A stretch of 64,000 nucleotides of DNA, taken from positions 248,001 through 312,000 of the forward strand of contig NZ_MOBM01000019.1 of NCBI RefSeq assembly GCF_003732275.1, read 5' to 3'. The translations under genes were made by a program, and so were the position numbers. This stretch comes from Pseudomonas frederiksbergensis (lineage in GTDB: Bacteria > Pseudomonadota > Gammaproteobacteria > Pseudomonadales > Pseudomonadaceae). Below, in pieces: positions 8,386 to 17,284 of this stretch (positions are counted from its first letter, which is position 1; every line of letters starts with the position of its first letter). The notes beneath the pieces were generated by a model. The model made no database searches. It was given only the letters and a program-made list of their open reading frames with translations, and had not been told where the DNA came from.

Positions 8386-10341
8386 GTGAGCGAACTCATT
8401 CGCGTACCTGACATCGGCAGCGGTGAAGGTGAAGTAATTGAACTGTTTGTGAAGGTCGGCGACCGCATCGAAGCCGACCAGAGCATCCTGACACTTGAGT
8501 CGGACAAGGCGAGCATGGAAGTGCCTGCGCCGAAGGCCGGGATCATCAAGAGCCTGAAAGTGAAGCTGGGCGATCGCCTGAAAGAAGGCGACGAACTGCT
8601 GGAGCTGGAAGTCGAAGGTGCCGCCGCTGCGGCCCCTGCGGCTGCCGCTGCGCCGGCTGCCAAGGCTGCACCTGCACCTGCCGCCGCGAAAGCGCCGGCC
8701 GCTCCAGCCGCAACGCCTGCTGCAGCTGCCAGCGTTCAGCAAGTACACGTGCCGGACATCGGTTCGGCGGGCAAGGCCCAGATCATCGAGATCCAGGTCA
8801 AGGTCGGCGACACCGTCGCGGCTGATCAGTCGCTGATCACCCTGGAATCCGACAAGGCGAGCATGGAAATTCCATCGCCTGCCGCTGGCGTGGTCAAGGC
8901 CATCAGCGTCAAGCTCAACGACGAAGTCGGCACCGGCGACCTGATTCTGGACCTGGAAGTGGCGGGTGCTGCTGCACCGGCCGCGGCCGCGCCAGCCCAG
9001 GCTGCTGCGCCTGCTGCCGTTGCTCCGGCGCCAGCCGCTGCGGCTCCGGCGGCTCCGGTTGCCGACACGGTTCAGGACATTCACGTCCCGGACATCGGTT
9101 CTGCGGGCAAGGCCAAGATCATCGAAGTGCTGGTCAAGGCTGGCGATACCGTCACCGCCGACCAGTCGCTGATCACCCTGGAATCCGACAAGGCGAGCAT
9201 GGAAATTCCATCGCCTGCCGCTGGCGTGGTGGAAAGCGTTTCCATCAAGCTGGATGACGAAGTCGGTACCGGCGACCTGATCCTGAAGCTGAAAGTCAAA
9301 GGCGCGGCACCTGCTGCGGCTCCGGCTCCAGCCGCTGCTGCACCTAGCGCGCCTGCGCCAGCCGCCGCAGCACCTGCTGCTCCGGCACCTGCTGCACCTG
9401 CTGCTGCACCGGCCAAGCCGGGCGCGAAGGTTCACGCAGGTCCTGCGGTGCGTCAACTGGCCCGTGAGTTCGGCGTCGAGCTGAGCGCGGTCAGCCCAAG
9501 TGGCCCGCACGGTCGTGTGCTGAAAGAAGACGTGCAGGTTTACGTCAAAGCCATGATGCAAAAGGCCAAGGAAGCACCGGCCGCTGGCGGCGCAACTGGC
9601 GGCGCGGGCATTCCGCCGATTCCAGTCGTGGACTTCAGCCGTTTCGGCGAAATCGAAGAAGTGCCGATGACTCGCTTGATGCAAATCGGCGCGTCCAGCC
9701 TGCATCGCAGCTGGCTGAACATTCCTCACGTGACTCAGTTCGACTCGGCTGATATCACCGAGCTGGAAGCGTTCCGTATCGCTCAGAAAGCCGTTGCAGA
9801 GAAGGCTGGCGTCAAGCTGACCATCCTGCCGCTGCTGCTCAAATCCTGCGCGCACCTGCTCAAGGAACTGCCGGACTTCAACAGTTCGCTGGCGCCAAGC
9901 GGCAAGGCGATCATCCGCAAGAAGTACGTGAACATCGGCTTCGCCGTCGACACCCCAGAAGGCCTGCTGGTACCGGTCATCAAGAACGTCGACCAGAAGA
10001 GCCTGTTGCAACTGGCAGCCGAAGCCGCTGCGCTGGCCGCCAAAGCCCGCGACAAAAAGCTCACCGCTGACGACATGCAAGGCGCTTGCTTCACCATTTC
10101 CAGCCTCGGCCACATTGGCGGCACCGGCTTCACGCCGATCGTCAACGCGCCGGAAGTGGCGATCCTCGGTGTTTCCAAGGCAACCATCCAGCCAGTCTGG
10201 GACGGCAAAGCCTTCCAGCCGAAACTGATGCTGCCGCTGTCGCTGTCCTACGATCACCGTGTGATCAACGGCGCCGCTGCTGCACGCTTCACCAAGCGTC
10301 TGAGCGACCTGCTGGCGGACATCCGCACCATCCTGCTGTAA
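8386..10341 (+). CDS. aceF: Pyruvate dehydrogenase E2, dihydrolipoamide acetyltransferase with three lipoyl domains
   Basis: This is the E2 core of pyruvate dehydrogenase, transferring acetyl from lipoamide to CoA. It starts at GTG behind a GAGGAGA site. The 651 residues run: three lipoyl domains with modifiable lysines near 41, 157 and 269 (each in SDKASME), joined by long Ala/Pro linkers; a peripheral-subunit-binding domain near 348-388; and the acetyltransferase domain ending with SYDHRVINGAAAARF (His624). As I recall it, P. aeruginosa AceF has two lipoyl domains and the Azotobacter enzyme three. Lipoyl domains 2 and 3 are nearly identical in DNA (a perfect 68-base repeat), suggesting duplication or gene conversion. 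A strong terminator follows. Confidence 0.97.
   Translation: MSELIRVPDIGSGEGEVIELFVKVGDRIEADQSILTLESDKASMEVPAPKAGIIKSLKVKLGDRLKEGDELLELEVEGAAAAAPAAAAAPAAKAAPAPAAAKAPAAPAATPAAAASVQQVHVPDIGSAGKAQIIEIQVKVGDTVAADQSLITLESDKASMEIPSPAAGVVKAISVKLNDEVGTGDLILDLEVAGAAAPAAAAPAQAAAPAAVAPAPAAAAPAAPVADTVQDIHVPDIGSAGKAKIIEVLVKAGDTVTADQSLITLESDKASMEIPSPAAGVVESVSIKLDDEVGTGDLILKLKVKGAAPAAAPAPAAAAPSAPAPAAAAPAAPAPAAPAAAPAKPGAKVHAGPAVRQLAREFGVELSAVSPSGPHGRVLKEDVQVYVKAMMQKAKEAPAAGGATGGAGIPPIPVVDFSRFGEIEEVPMTRLMQIGASSLHRSWLNIPHVTQFDSADITELEAFRIAQKAVAEKAGVKLTILPLLLKSCAHLLKELPDFNSSLAPSGKAIIRKKYVNIGFAVDTPEGLLVPVIKNVDQKSLLQLAAEAAALAAKARDKKLTADDMQGACFTISSLGHIGGTGFTPIVNAPEVAILGVSKATIQPVWDGKAFQPKLMLPLSLSYDHRVINGAAAARFTKRLSDLLADIRTILL
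8827..9230 (+). repeat. Direct repeat within aceF: 68-base perfect copies in lipoyl domains 2 and 3
   Basis: Positions 8827-8894 and 9163-9230 are base-for-base identical over 68 bases (CAGTCGCTGATCACC ... GCTGGCGTGGT). Lipoyl domain 1 is clearly more diverged. This indicates recent internal duplication or gene conversion. Confidence 0.9.
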
Positions 10342-10349
10342 CACCGGCC

Positions 10350-10371
10350 GGCCCTCCTTCACCGGAGGGCC
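10350..10371 (+). terminator. 8-bp hairpin just after aceF
   Basis: GGCCCTCC, loop TTCACC, GGAGGGCC, starting nine bases after the aceF stop. There is no T-tract, so it more likely protects the 3' end than terminates on its own. Confidence 0.5.
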
Positions 10372-10413
10372 AGTCGCGTTCCATGTTTTCCGAGCGCCAC
10401 GCTCGTACCTCAA

Positions 10414-10440
10414 CCCCGCCAATTTGGCGGGGCTTTTTTT
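10414..10440 (+). terminator. Rho-independent terminator of aceEF
   Basis: CCCCGCC, loop AATTT, GGCGGGG, then C and seven T: a textbook intrinsic terminator for the aceE-aceF operon. Confidence 0.93.
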
Positions 10441-10612
10441 GCCCTGAAGAAAGCCCTCCTCTGCACCTTATTCCTACGTTCATGGCTTACGCCGCCTACA
10501 ACTCGAGTCCACTTCCGCCCGATATTTTTCGCGATCCAATAACTAGGCTTAGCTTGGAGAGTTTCCAATAGAAACTTCGACAACTTAACCTGCTTAGTTA
10601 GCATTACTTCGA

Positions 10613-12022
10613 ATGGATTCGAACATGTTCAAACCAACTGTCGGCCCGATTATTGGCCACACTACAACTAATCACATCCGTATTTTCTTACGCGGTAATT
10701 CACAGAACAACGCACTGGTATTTGCAGGTGTTCGTTATCGACGCGCCGGTGAGGAACACTGGTCCAAAGGCGTATTTGCAAAACTGACAATCTTGCGCGA
10801 CATGTCCGATGTGATTGCACTCAACGATCTCGCCACCGATACCGACTATGAATATCAGGCGGGCTGGTTCAGCCCCATGAGCCCGGTGCACACCGTGGAG
10901 ACGGTTCAGGAACTGCCGCTGCAATGGCCTCGGGAAATCTACCGCTTTCGCACGCAGTCCAGCAAAACCACCACGCCACGGGCCTATATCGTAGGCTCAT
11001 GTCGTTACCTGCGAATGACCGCCGGCATTGCGTCAGCCCCGCATTTGGGCGATCGGATCTTTGCCTCGATCACAAGCCTGGCGGAACGCGCCGAGCCACC
11101 GATCAGCGCCATGCTGATGACTGGCGACCAAATCTACGTCGATGACCTGAACCTCGTGGCCCCCGACCGGGAATACAAGGACATCCTCAGAAAATACCGC
11201 ACGGCTTTTTCTCAGCCTCATATCTCGAAGTTAATGTCCGGCGTGCCAACTTACATGATCCTCGACGACCATGAAATTGAAGACAACTGGCCCGCCAATG
11301 CAAGTAAGAGTGACATGCACTTATACAGAAACGCCATGGCGGCGTATGAGCTCTATCAAGTCAGTCACAGCCCCGCACATGAACTGCTTGCCAACGGGCA
11401 AGTCAACAGAGCGCTGCTTCCGCACTATTGGTATCAATTCACCGAGGGTGATATCGAATGGTTTATCACCGACAGCCGAACCCGACGCAATCTGTCGGCC
11501 AGCGACCGGCGCATCCTTGATGAAGAACAGGAACAGGCACTGCTCAAATGGCTGATCAACAGCACGGCCCGGGTCAAATTCGTAGTCACCAGTGTCATGT
11601 TTTACCCCGACCGCAAGCTTCACGGTGATGACGCCTGGAAAGCCTTCCCGGAACAACGACTACGGCTGCTGGAGACGATTCGTACGCACGGCATCAAGAA
11701 CGTTTTCTTCATTTCCGGCGACGTCCACGGCTCGCTAACCAGTCGCCTGACCCACAGCGAGGTCCCGGATTTCGAAGTTCATACCCTCGTGTCTTCACCG
11801 CTGTGCAACAGCAAACTGCTGCCGTACGCCAAGGCATCCACCTTCATTCTCGACCAGGCGCTGGTCCGAACGGCCGCGGGAGATTATCGGCATGAGCTGA
11901 CCAGTGAGGTGATCAGCCAGGATAATTTCGCGCATCTGGTCGTCGATGCCGAGGAAGTTCGCGTCAATTATCACGATCGGGATGGCAAGTTACTGCAGTC
12001 GATAAGCATCAAGTTGCGTTGA
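10613..12022 (+). CDS. PhoD-like alkaline phosphatase D family metallophosphatase
   Basis: The 469 residues carry the metal-site motifs of the PhoD-like family in order: GSCRY, MLMTGDQIYVDD, MILDDHEIEDNW and, near the C-terminus, ISGDVHGSL. PhoD enzymes are Ca/Fe phosphodiesterases usually exported by Tat. Here no twin-arginine or Sec signal is visible at the N-terminus, so a cytosolic role is likely and the substrate cannot be told. An N-terminal Ig-like region (about 1-110) precedes the catalytic domain. Two start codons are possible (10613 and 10625) and neither has a clear ribosome site. It stands alone between the aceEF terminator and a repeat element. The DNA just upstream is AT-richer than the neighbours. 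Confidence 0.8.
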   Translation: MDSNMFKPTVGPIIGHTTTNHIRIFLRGNSQNNALVFAGVRYRRAGEEHWSKGVFAKLTILRDMSDVIALNDLATDTDYEYQAGWFSPMSPVHTVETVQELPLQWPREIYRFRTQSSKTTTPRAYIVGSCRYLRMTAGIASAPHLGDRIFASITSLAERAEPPISAMLMTGDQIYVDDLNLVAPDREYKDILRKYRTAFSQPHISKLMSGVPTYMILDDHEIEDNWPANASKSDMHLYRNAMAAYELYQVSHSPAHELLANGQVNRALLPHYWYQFTEGDIEWFITDSRTRRNLSASDRRILDEEQEQALLKWLINSTARVKFVVTSVMFYPDRKLHGDDAWKAFPEQRLRLLETIRTHGIKNVFFISGDVHGSLTSRLTHSEVPDFEVHTLVSSPLCNSKLLPYAKASTFILDQALVRTAAGDYRHELTSEVISQDNFAHLVVDAEEVRVNYHDRDGKLLQSISIKLR

Positions 12023-12029
12023 CTGACGG

Positions 12030-12107
12030 AAAAGATCGCAGCCTTCAGCAGCTCCTACACGGTGTAAGCCGTTCCTTCGCAGGAGCTGCCGCAGGCTGCG
12101 ATCTTTT
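12030..12107. repeat. REP pair, family 2 (AAAAGATCGCAGCC...GGCTGCGATCTTTT)
   Basis: Inverted copies of AAAAGATCGCAGCC with internal AGCTCCTAC/AGGAGCT arms, directly after the phosphatase stop. The same family occurs at 15893 and 39558, with a single half at 16952. Confidence 0.88.
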
Positions 12108-12281
12108 GACCTTTTCACCTCCCTCGCTGGAGAAATCTTCGCCCCTGCCGACATATTCTTATAGCACTTGGCCTTCATGTCTCTTGTCAGTCGGTGTCGC
12201 AATGATGCAACCTTGCCGCAGACAACAGTAAAGAGGGCGAGAGCCCGGCGCGATCAGCATATTCGAAGCGAGTTTCCCTCC

Positions 12282-14975
12282 ATGAAAAGCCAACCCGATG
12301 CCGCCAGCCGTATGGTGGCCGAGGTAGTGACGCAGTTGCCTGTGCCCTCGCGGCTCGGCATGCTGCGTTTCGAACGGCTGAATGAACCGAGCTGGGCGCT
12401 GCTGTTTCTCGACCCCAATTGCGAACGACAGTTTGGCCTGCCGGCGGTGGAGCTCTGTGCCCTGGTCGGCTCACCTTACGCCAGCCTGATGGAGCCCGAG
12501 GCGCGCTATCAACTGCACGACACGATCCAGCAGCAACTTACCGATAGCCCGCATTACCTGATCCGCTACACCTTGCACACCGCCGCAGGCGTACTGAGCC
12601 TGCTGGAACTGGGCGAAGCTTACAAACAACACAATCGACACCTGCTGCGCGGCTACCTGATGGTGGTGGACGGTCTGTTCGACGGCGAACCGCTAACGCC
12701 GGCGCTGGACCTGGAAACCCAGAACTCACGCCTGCAAATCGCCCTGGAACTCAATCAGCGCGCCCAGCAGGAACAACTGCAGCACCTGGACCGGGTGCGC
12801 GCCCAGCAAGACCTGATTCTGCTGCTGACCCGCCAGCGCTACAGCACCAACAATTCCCTGCAAGAAGCCGCCGAGCTGATCACCCGCAGTGCCTGCGACA
12901 TCTATGAAGTCGACTGCGCCAGCCTGTGGAACCTCGACGGCTCGCTACTGACGCCGATCTCCGCCTATCACCGCGTCACCCGGGGTCACCGACTGCCGGA
13001 GCCGATCGATGTCAGTGGTTTCCCCGATTACCTCGACGCCTTGCACACCGGGCGCGCTATCGATGCCCACAACGCCATGCGCGACCCGCGCACCCGGGAA
13101 ATAGCCGAGAGCCTTCGCCCGCGCGACGTCAACGCGATGCTCGACGCCAGCATCCGCATCGATGGCCAAGTGGTCGGTGTGCTCTGCCTGGAGCAGACCG
13201 GTGCGACCCGCGCCTGGCAGTCGGACGAAATCGCCTTTGCCGGCGAGCTGGCGGATCAGTTCGCCCAAGTCATCAACAACCACAACCGCCGCACCGCCAC
13301 CAGCGCCCTGCACTTGTTCCAGCGTGCGGTGGAGCAAAGCGCCAACGCCTTTCTGCTGGTCAATTGCGATGGCGTGGTGGAGTACGTCAACCCAAGCTTT
13401 ACCGCGATCACCCAGTACACCACCGAGGAAGTCCATGGCCAGCGGCTGTCGGAACTGCCGGCGCTGGAAAACCTCAGCGAACTGTTGTTCGACGCGCCGT
13501 CGGCGCTGGCCAAGAGCAACAGTTGGCAGGGCGAGTTCAAGAGCCGGCGCAAAAACCTCGAACCCTACTGGGGCCAGCTGTCGATTTCCAAGGTCTACGG
13601 CGACAACCGTGAGCTGACGCACTACATCGGCATCTACGAAGACATCACCCAGACCAAGCTCGCCCAGCAGCGCATCGAGCGCCTGGCCTACACCGACAAC
13701 CTGACCAACCTCGGCAACCGCCCGGCGTTCATTCGCAACCTCGACGAACGCTTCGCCCGAGACAGCGACACGCCGATCAGCCTGCTGCTGGTGGACATCG
13801 ACAATTTCAAACGCATCAACGACAGCCTCGGCCACCAGACCGGCGACAAACTGCTGATCAGCCTGGCCCGGCGCTTGCGCAACAGCCTGAGCCCGAGCGG
13901 CAGTCTGGCGCGCTTCGCCAGTAACGAGTTCGCAGTGCTGCTGGACGACACTGACCTCTCGGCTGGCCAACAGGTCGCCAACCAGTTGCTGGCGACCCTC
14001 GACAAACCGATGTTCGTCGACAACCAGCTGATCAGCGTCACCGGCTCCGTGGGCCTGGCCTGCGCGCCGCTGCATGGTCGCGACCCGCAGACGCTGATGC
14101 GCAACGCTGGCCTGGCACTGCACAAGGCCAAGGCCAACGGTAAACATCAGGTGCAGGTGTTCACCGAAGCGCTGAATGCCGAGGCCAGCTACAAACTGTT
14201 CGTCGAGAACAACCTGCGCCGCGCCCTGACCCAGAACGAGCTGGACGTGTTCTACCAGCCCAAGCTGTGCCTGCGCAGCGGTCGCCTGCTGGGGATGGAA
14301 GCGCTGCTGCGCTGGAACCATCCGGAAAAAGGCATGATCCGCCCGGACCAGTTCATCAGCGTCGCCGAAGAGACCGGGCTGATCATCCCGATCGGCAAAT
14401 GGATCGCCCGCCAGGCCTGCCGCATGAGCAAAGACCTGACCGCCGCCGGCCTCGGCAACCTGCAAGTGGCGATCAACCTGTCGCCTAAGCAGTTCTCCGA
14501 CCCGGACCTGGTGGCGTCCATCGCCAACATCCTCAAGGAAGAAGAGCTGCCGGCGAACCTGCTGGAGCTGGAACTGACCGAAGGCCTGCTGCTGGAAGCC
14601 ACCGAAGACACCCACTTGCAGCTCGACCAGCTCAAGCGCCTGGGCCTGACCCTGGCGATGGACGACTTCGGCACCGGTTACTCGTCGCTCAGCTACTTGA
14701 AAAAATTCCCGATCGACATCATCAAGATCGATCGAAGCTTCATCCACGAAATCCCCGACAACCAGGACGACATGGAAATCACCTCCGCGGTGATCGCCAT
14801 GGCCCACAACCTGAAACTCAAGGTTGTGGCTGAAGGCATCGAGACGGCCGAGCAGCTCGCCTTCCTGCGCCGCCACCGCTGCGACGTCGGTCAGGGCTAC
14901 CTGTTCGACCGACCGATCCCGGGTTCCGAACTGATCGAAAAGCTCAAACGCTACCCGCGCGGCCCAATCGCCTGA
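12282..14975 (+). CDS. dipA: Cyclic-di-GMP phosphodiesterase DipA (PAS-GAF-PAS-GGDEF-EAL)
   Basis: This is a multidomain c-di-GMP enzyme of 897 residues. An N-terminal PAS-like region is followed by a GAF domain, a second PAS domain (around LVNCDGVVEYVNPSF), a GGDEF-like domain and a C-terminal EAL domain. The GGDEF signature is degenerate (ASNEF, residues 546-550), so cyclase activity is not expected. The EAL domain keeps EALLR (from residue 673), DDFGTGYSSLSYLK and VVAEGIET, so phosphodiesterase activity is expected. Domain order, the ASNEF variant and the place between aceF and msrA match P. aeruginosa DipA (PA5017), a biofilm-dispersion phosphodiesterase. The start is the ATG at MKSQPDAASR; the frame is open 38 codons upstream without a good start. 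Confidence 0.9.
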   Translation: MKSQPDAASRMVAEVVTQLPVPSRLGMLRFERLNEPSWALLFLDPNCERQFGLPAVELCALVGSPYASLMEPEARYQLHDTIQQQLTDSPHYLIRYTLHTAAGVLSLLELGEAYKQHNRHLLRGYLMVVDGLFDGEPLTPALDLETQNSRLQIALELNQRAQQEQLQHLDRVRAQQDLILLLTRQRYSTNNSLQEAAELITRSACDIYEVDCASLWNLDGSLLTPISAYHRVTRGHRLPEPIDVSGFPDYLDALHTGRAIDAHNAMRDPRTREIAESLRPRDVNAMLDASIRIDGQVVGVLCLEQTGATRAWQSDEIAFAGELADQFAQVINNHNRRTATSALHLFQRAVEQSANAFLLVNCDGVVEYVNPSFTAITQYTTEEVHGQRLSELPALENLSELLFDAPSALAKSNSWQGEFKSRRKNLEPYWGQLSISKVYGDNRELTHYIGIYEDITQTKLAQQRIERLAYTDNLTNLGNRPAFIRNLDERFARDSDTPISLLLVDIDNFKRINDSLGHQTGDKLLISLARRLRNSLSPSGSLARFASNEFAVLLDDTDLSAGQQVANQLLATLDKPMFVDNQLISVTGSVGLACAPLHGRDPQTLMRNAGLALHKAKANGKHQVQVFTEALNAEASYKLFVENNLRRALTQNELDVFYQPKLCLRSGRLLGMEALLRWNHPEKGMIRPDQFISVAEETGLIIPIGKWIARQACRMSKDLTAAGLGNLQVAINLSPKQFSDPDLVASIANILKEEELPANLLELELTEGLLLEATEDTHLQLDQLKRLGLTLAMDDFGTGYSSLSYLKKFPIDIIKIDRSFIHEIPDNQDDMEITSAVIAMAHNLKLKVVAEGIETAEQLAFLRRHRCDVGQGYLFDRPIPGSELIEKLKRYPRGPIA

Positions 14976-15011
14976 GCACACCGCAATCCCCTGTGGAACA
15001 CCCCCAATCCC

Positions 15012-15138
15012 TGTGGCGAGGGGGCTTGCCCCCGTTGGGCTGCGAAGCAGCCTCAAAATCTCTGATGTACCAAAGATCTTGTGAGTGCTGCGCACTCAAA
15101 CGGGGCGATGCGGCGTTCCGACAAGCCCCCTCGCCACA
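15012..15138. repeat. REP pair, family 3 (TGTGGCGAGGGGGCTTGCCCCC)
   Basis: Inverted copies of TGTGGCGAGGGGGCTTG about 127 bases end to end, filling most of the gap between dipA and msrA. A more complex cluster of the same family lies at 17054-17270. Confidence 0.85.
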
Positions 15139-15233
15139 GGCCCCACTCCCACAGGGGTAGTGCGTAACTGACCGGCATTAGGCACACTGGCAGTCTGTTT
15201 ATTTACATTTCAACCTGACTGAGAGGACTGATC

Positions 15234-15881
15234 ATGGTCTTGCGCTCGGAAATCCTGGTGAACAAAAACGTGCTCCCGACTAAAGAACAAGCTCTGCCTG
15301 GCCGTGAAACCCCAATGACCGTGCCGGAAAAACACTTCGTCCACGACGCACCGCTGCTGGGCCCGTTCGTCACCGACGTGGATTTCGCGATCTTCGGCCT
15401 CGGCTGCTTCTGGGGCGCGGAGCGCAAATTCTGGCAGCGCGAAGGCGTGGTCAGTACGGCGGTGGGTTACGCCGGCGGCTTTACGCCGAACCCGACGTAT
15501 GAAGAAGTCTGCTCGGGCCTGACCGGCCACAGCGAAGTGGTACTGGTGGTCTACGAGCCGGCAAAAGTCAATTACGAAGCGCTGCTGAAAATGTTCTGGG
15601 AACTGCACAACCCGACCCAGGGCATGCGCCAGGGCAATGACATCGGCACCCAGTACCGCTCGGTGATCTACGCCACCAACCCGACGCAACTGGCTGCGGC
15701 CAAGCACAGCGAGCAAGTATTCCAGGCCGAGTTGACCAAGGCTGGCAAAGGCACCATCACCACCGAAATCGAAGAAGCCCCGACGTTCTACTTCGCCGAG
15801 GCGTATCACCAGCAGTATTTGGCCAAGAACCCTGAAGGGTATTGCGGGATTGGCGGCACAGGCGTGACTTGCCCGATCTGA
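15234..15881 (+). CDS. msrA: Peptide-methionine (S)-S-oxide reductase
   Basis: MsrA reduces methionine-S-sulfoxide in proteins and free methionine, repairing oxidative damage in the cytoplasm with thioredoxin as donor. The 215 residues contain the active-site motif GCFWGAE with catalytic Cys58, and C-terminal resolving cysteines at 204 and 213 ([13 protein letters not shown]). The N-terminal extension of about 50 residues before the motif is usual for Pseudomonas MsrA. It is monocistronic, with repeat elements on both sides, next to dipA as in P. aeruginosa. Confidence 0.96.
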   Translation: MVLRSEILVNKNVLPTKEQALPGRETPMTVPEKHFVHDAPLLGPFVTDVDFAIFGLGCFWGAERKFWQREGVVSTAVGYAGGFTPNPTYEEVCSGLTGHSEVVLVVYEPAKVNYEALLKMFWELHNPTQGMRQGNDIGTQYRSVIYATNPTQLAAAKHSEQVFQAELTKAGKGTITTEIEEAPTFYFAEAYHQQYLAKNPEGYCGIGGTGVTCPI

Positions 15882-15892
15882 CCGCTTAAAGC

Positions 15893-15969
15893 AAAAGATC
15901 GCAGCCTTCGGCAGCTCCTACACGGTTTTGCATTCACCCTGTAGGAGCTGCCGAAGGCTGCGATCTTTT
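15893..15969. repeat. REP pair, family 2, between convergent msrA and rlmJ
   Basis: AAAAGATCGCAGCC ... GGCTGCGATCTTTT, 77 bases, with near-perfect arms. It sits in the convergent gap, where it could also serve as a bidirectional terminator-like hairpin. Confidence 0.9.
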
Positions 15970-15990
15970 GATCTTGCTTGTCGATTCGCC

Positions 15991-16827
15991 TTATTCGGCA
16001 ATCAACCAATCCATCTGCCACCCACCCTGGGTCTGCCCAAGCTTCTTGGACAACCACGGCAGCAACTCACGCAATTCCTCTTCAAGCCCCCATGGCGGAT
16101 TGGCAATCGCCAACCCCGAACCATTCAGGCTATTGGGCGTATCCAGCGGATGCACCAACAACTCCACGCGCAACAACTTCGGCGCGCCCGTGCCGGCCAG
16201 GTCCTGATAAAAACGACGCAACATGCGCTGGTCCTTCACCGGGTACCAAATCGCCGCCACCGTCTGCCGCATCCGGCCAATCGCCTCTTTCAACGAAGCC
16301 GCACAACGCTGCATCTCATCAAGCTGCTCGAACGGCGGATCAATCAACATCACCGCCCGCTTCTCCTGCACCGGCAACATCGCCCGCGGCACATGCCAGC
16401 CTTCGCCCAAGTGAACCTTCACCCGACGATCACCGGCCATGTTGTCCTTGAGCAGCAAGCCGTCTTCGGGGTGCTTCTCGTTGAGCATCACCCGATCCTG
16501 CGGCCGCGTCAGACGCCGCGCCAACTCCGGCGACCCCGGGTAATAGCGCAACTGGCCATCCGGGTTCATGTCGTGCAGCACCTTCATGTAATCGGCGGTC
16601 AACGCCGGCAAATCCGGCTGATCCCACAACCGCGCGATCCCTTCCAGGTACTCACCGGTACGGCTCGCCTGATCGCCCTGCAGGTCATACAGACCAATAC
16701 CGGCGTGAGTGTCGAGATAGGCAAACGGCTGCTCCTTGCGCGACATCAAGGCGATGATGCGGGTCAAAGTCAGGTGTTTGAACACATCGGCGTGATTGCC
16801 GGCATGGAAGGCGTGACGATAATTCAT
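15991..16827 (-). CDS. rlmJ: 23S rRNA (adenine-2030-N6)-methyltransferase
   Basis: RlmJ methylates A2030 of 23S rRNA with S-adenosylmethionine. The 278-residue product begins MNYRHAFHAGNHADVFKH, the strongly conserved family start. It has the SAM site around LDTHAGIG and the N6-adenine methyltransferase catalytic motif in LIDPPFEQL (DPPF). Length is normal. It is convergent with msrA, the same neighbourhood as in P. aeruginosa. The gap upstream (16828-17284) holds no gene, only repeats. Confidence 0.93.
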   Translation of the reverse strand: MNYRHAFHAGNHADVFKHLTLTRIIALMSRKEQPFAYLDTHAGIGLYDLQGDQASRTGEYLEGIARLWDQPDLPALTADYMKVLHDMNPDGQLRYYPGSPELARRLTRPQDRVMLNEKHPEDGLLLKDNMAGDRRVKVHLGEGWHVPRAMLPVQEKRAVMLIDPPFEQLDEMQRCAASLKEAIGRMRQTVAAIWYPVKDQRMLRRFYQDLAGTGAPKLLRVELLVHPLDTPNSLNGSGLAIANPPWGLEEELRELLPWLSKKLGQTQGGWQMDWLIAE

Positions 16828-16951
16828 GATTGCTCCTGCGAAGGCCGGGAAGTTTACCTTGTACGGGGCAGAACGTCAGGGGTTGGTGGCTGAGCGGCCA
16901 CTCTGCCCGGCAATCATCCCAACGCAGAAGCAAGGGGATGATCACAACTCT

Positions 16952-16984
16952 CTGTAGGAGCTGCCGAAGGCTGCGATCTTTTGC
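16952..16984 (+). repeat. Single REP half, family 2
   Basis: TGTAGGAGCTGCCGAAGGCT followed by GCGATCTTTTGC without the usual inverted partner. It runs straight into the hexamer repeat. Confidence 0.75.
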
Positions 16985-17055
16985 TTTTGCTCTTGCTTTT
17001 GCTCTTGCTCTTGCTCTTGCTCTTGCTCTTGCTCTTGCTATTGCTATTGCTCTTG
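16981..17055 (+). repeat. Hexanucleotide tandem repeat (TTGCTN)12
   Basis: Twelve hexamers of TTGCTC with TTGCTT and TTGCTA variants, then TTG, 75 bases in all. It joins a family 2 REP half to a family 3 REP cluster, about 155 bases upstream of rlmJ and outside any convincing gene. Copy number is likely to vary between strains. Confidence 0.92.
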
Positions 17056-17270
17056 TGGCGAGGGAGCTTGCTCCCGCTGGGCTGCGCAGCAGCCCCAAGA
17101 AACTGAAACCACCACAAAACTCCGTGGCGAGGGGGCTCGTCGGAACGCCGCACCGCCCCGTTCGACTGCGCAGCAGTCGCCAAACCAAGCCCCGCGGTGT
17201 ACCTGACAAAACCGGAATGCAGGCTTTGGGGCCGCTGCGCAGCCCAACGGGAGCAAGCTCCCTCGCCACA
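17054..17270. repeat. Composite REP cluster, family 3
   Basis: Outer inverted arms TTGTGGCGAGGGAGCTTGCT and AGCAAGCTCCCTCGCCACAA enclose an inner partial copy (GTGGCGAGGGGGCTCGTCGG) and several GCTGCGCAGCAGC segments. It fills the space between the hexamer repeat and the 3' end of the small minus-strand gene. Confidence 0.85.
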
Positions 17271-17284
17271 AAAGCTACTCGGCA

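Noticed and set aside
12945..15095. 716-codon minus-strand frame over dipA
   Set aside because: Antisense shadow; runs through the family 3 REP element at its start.
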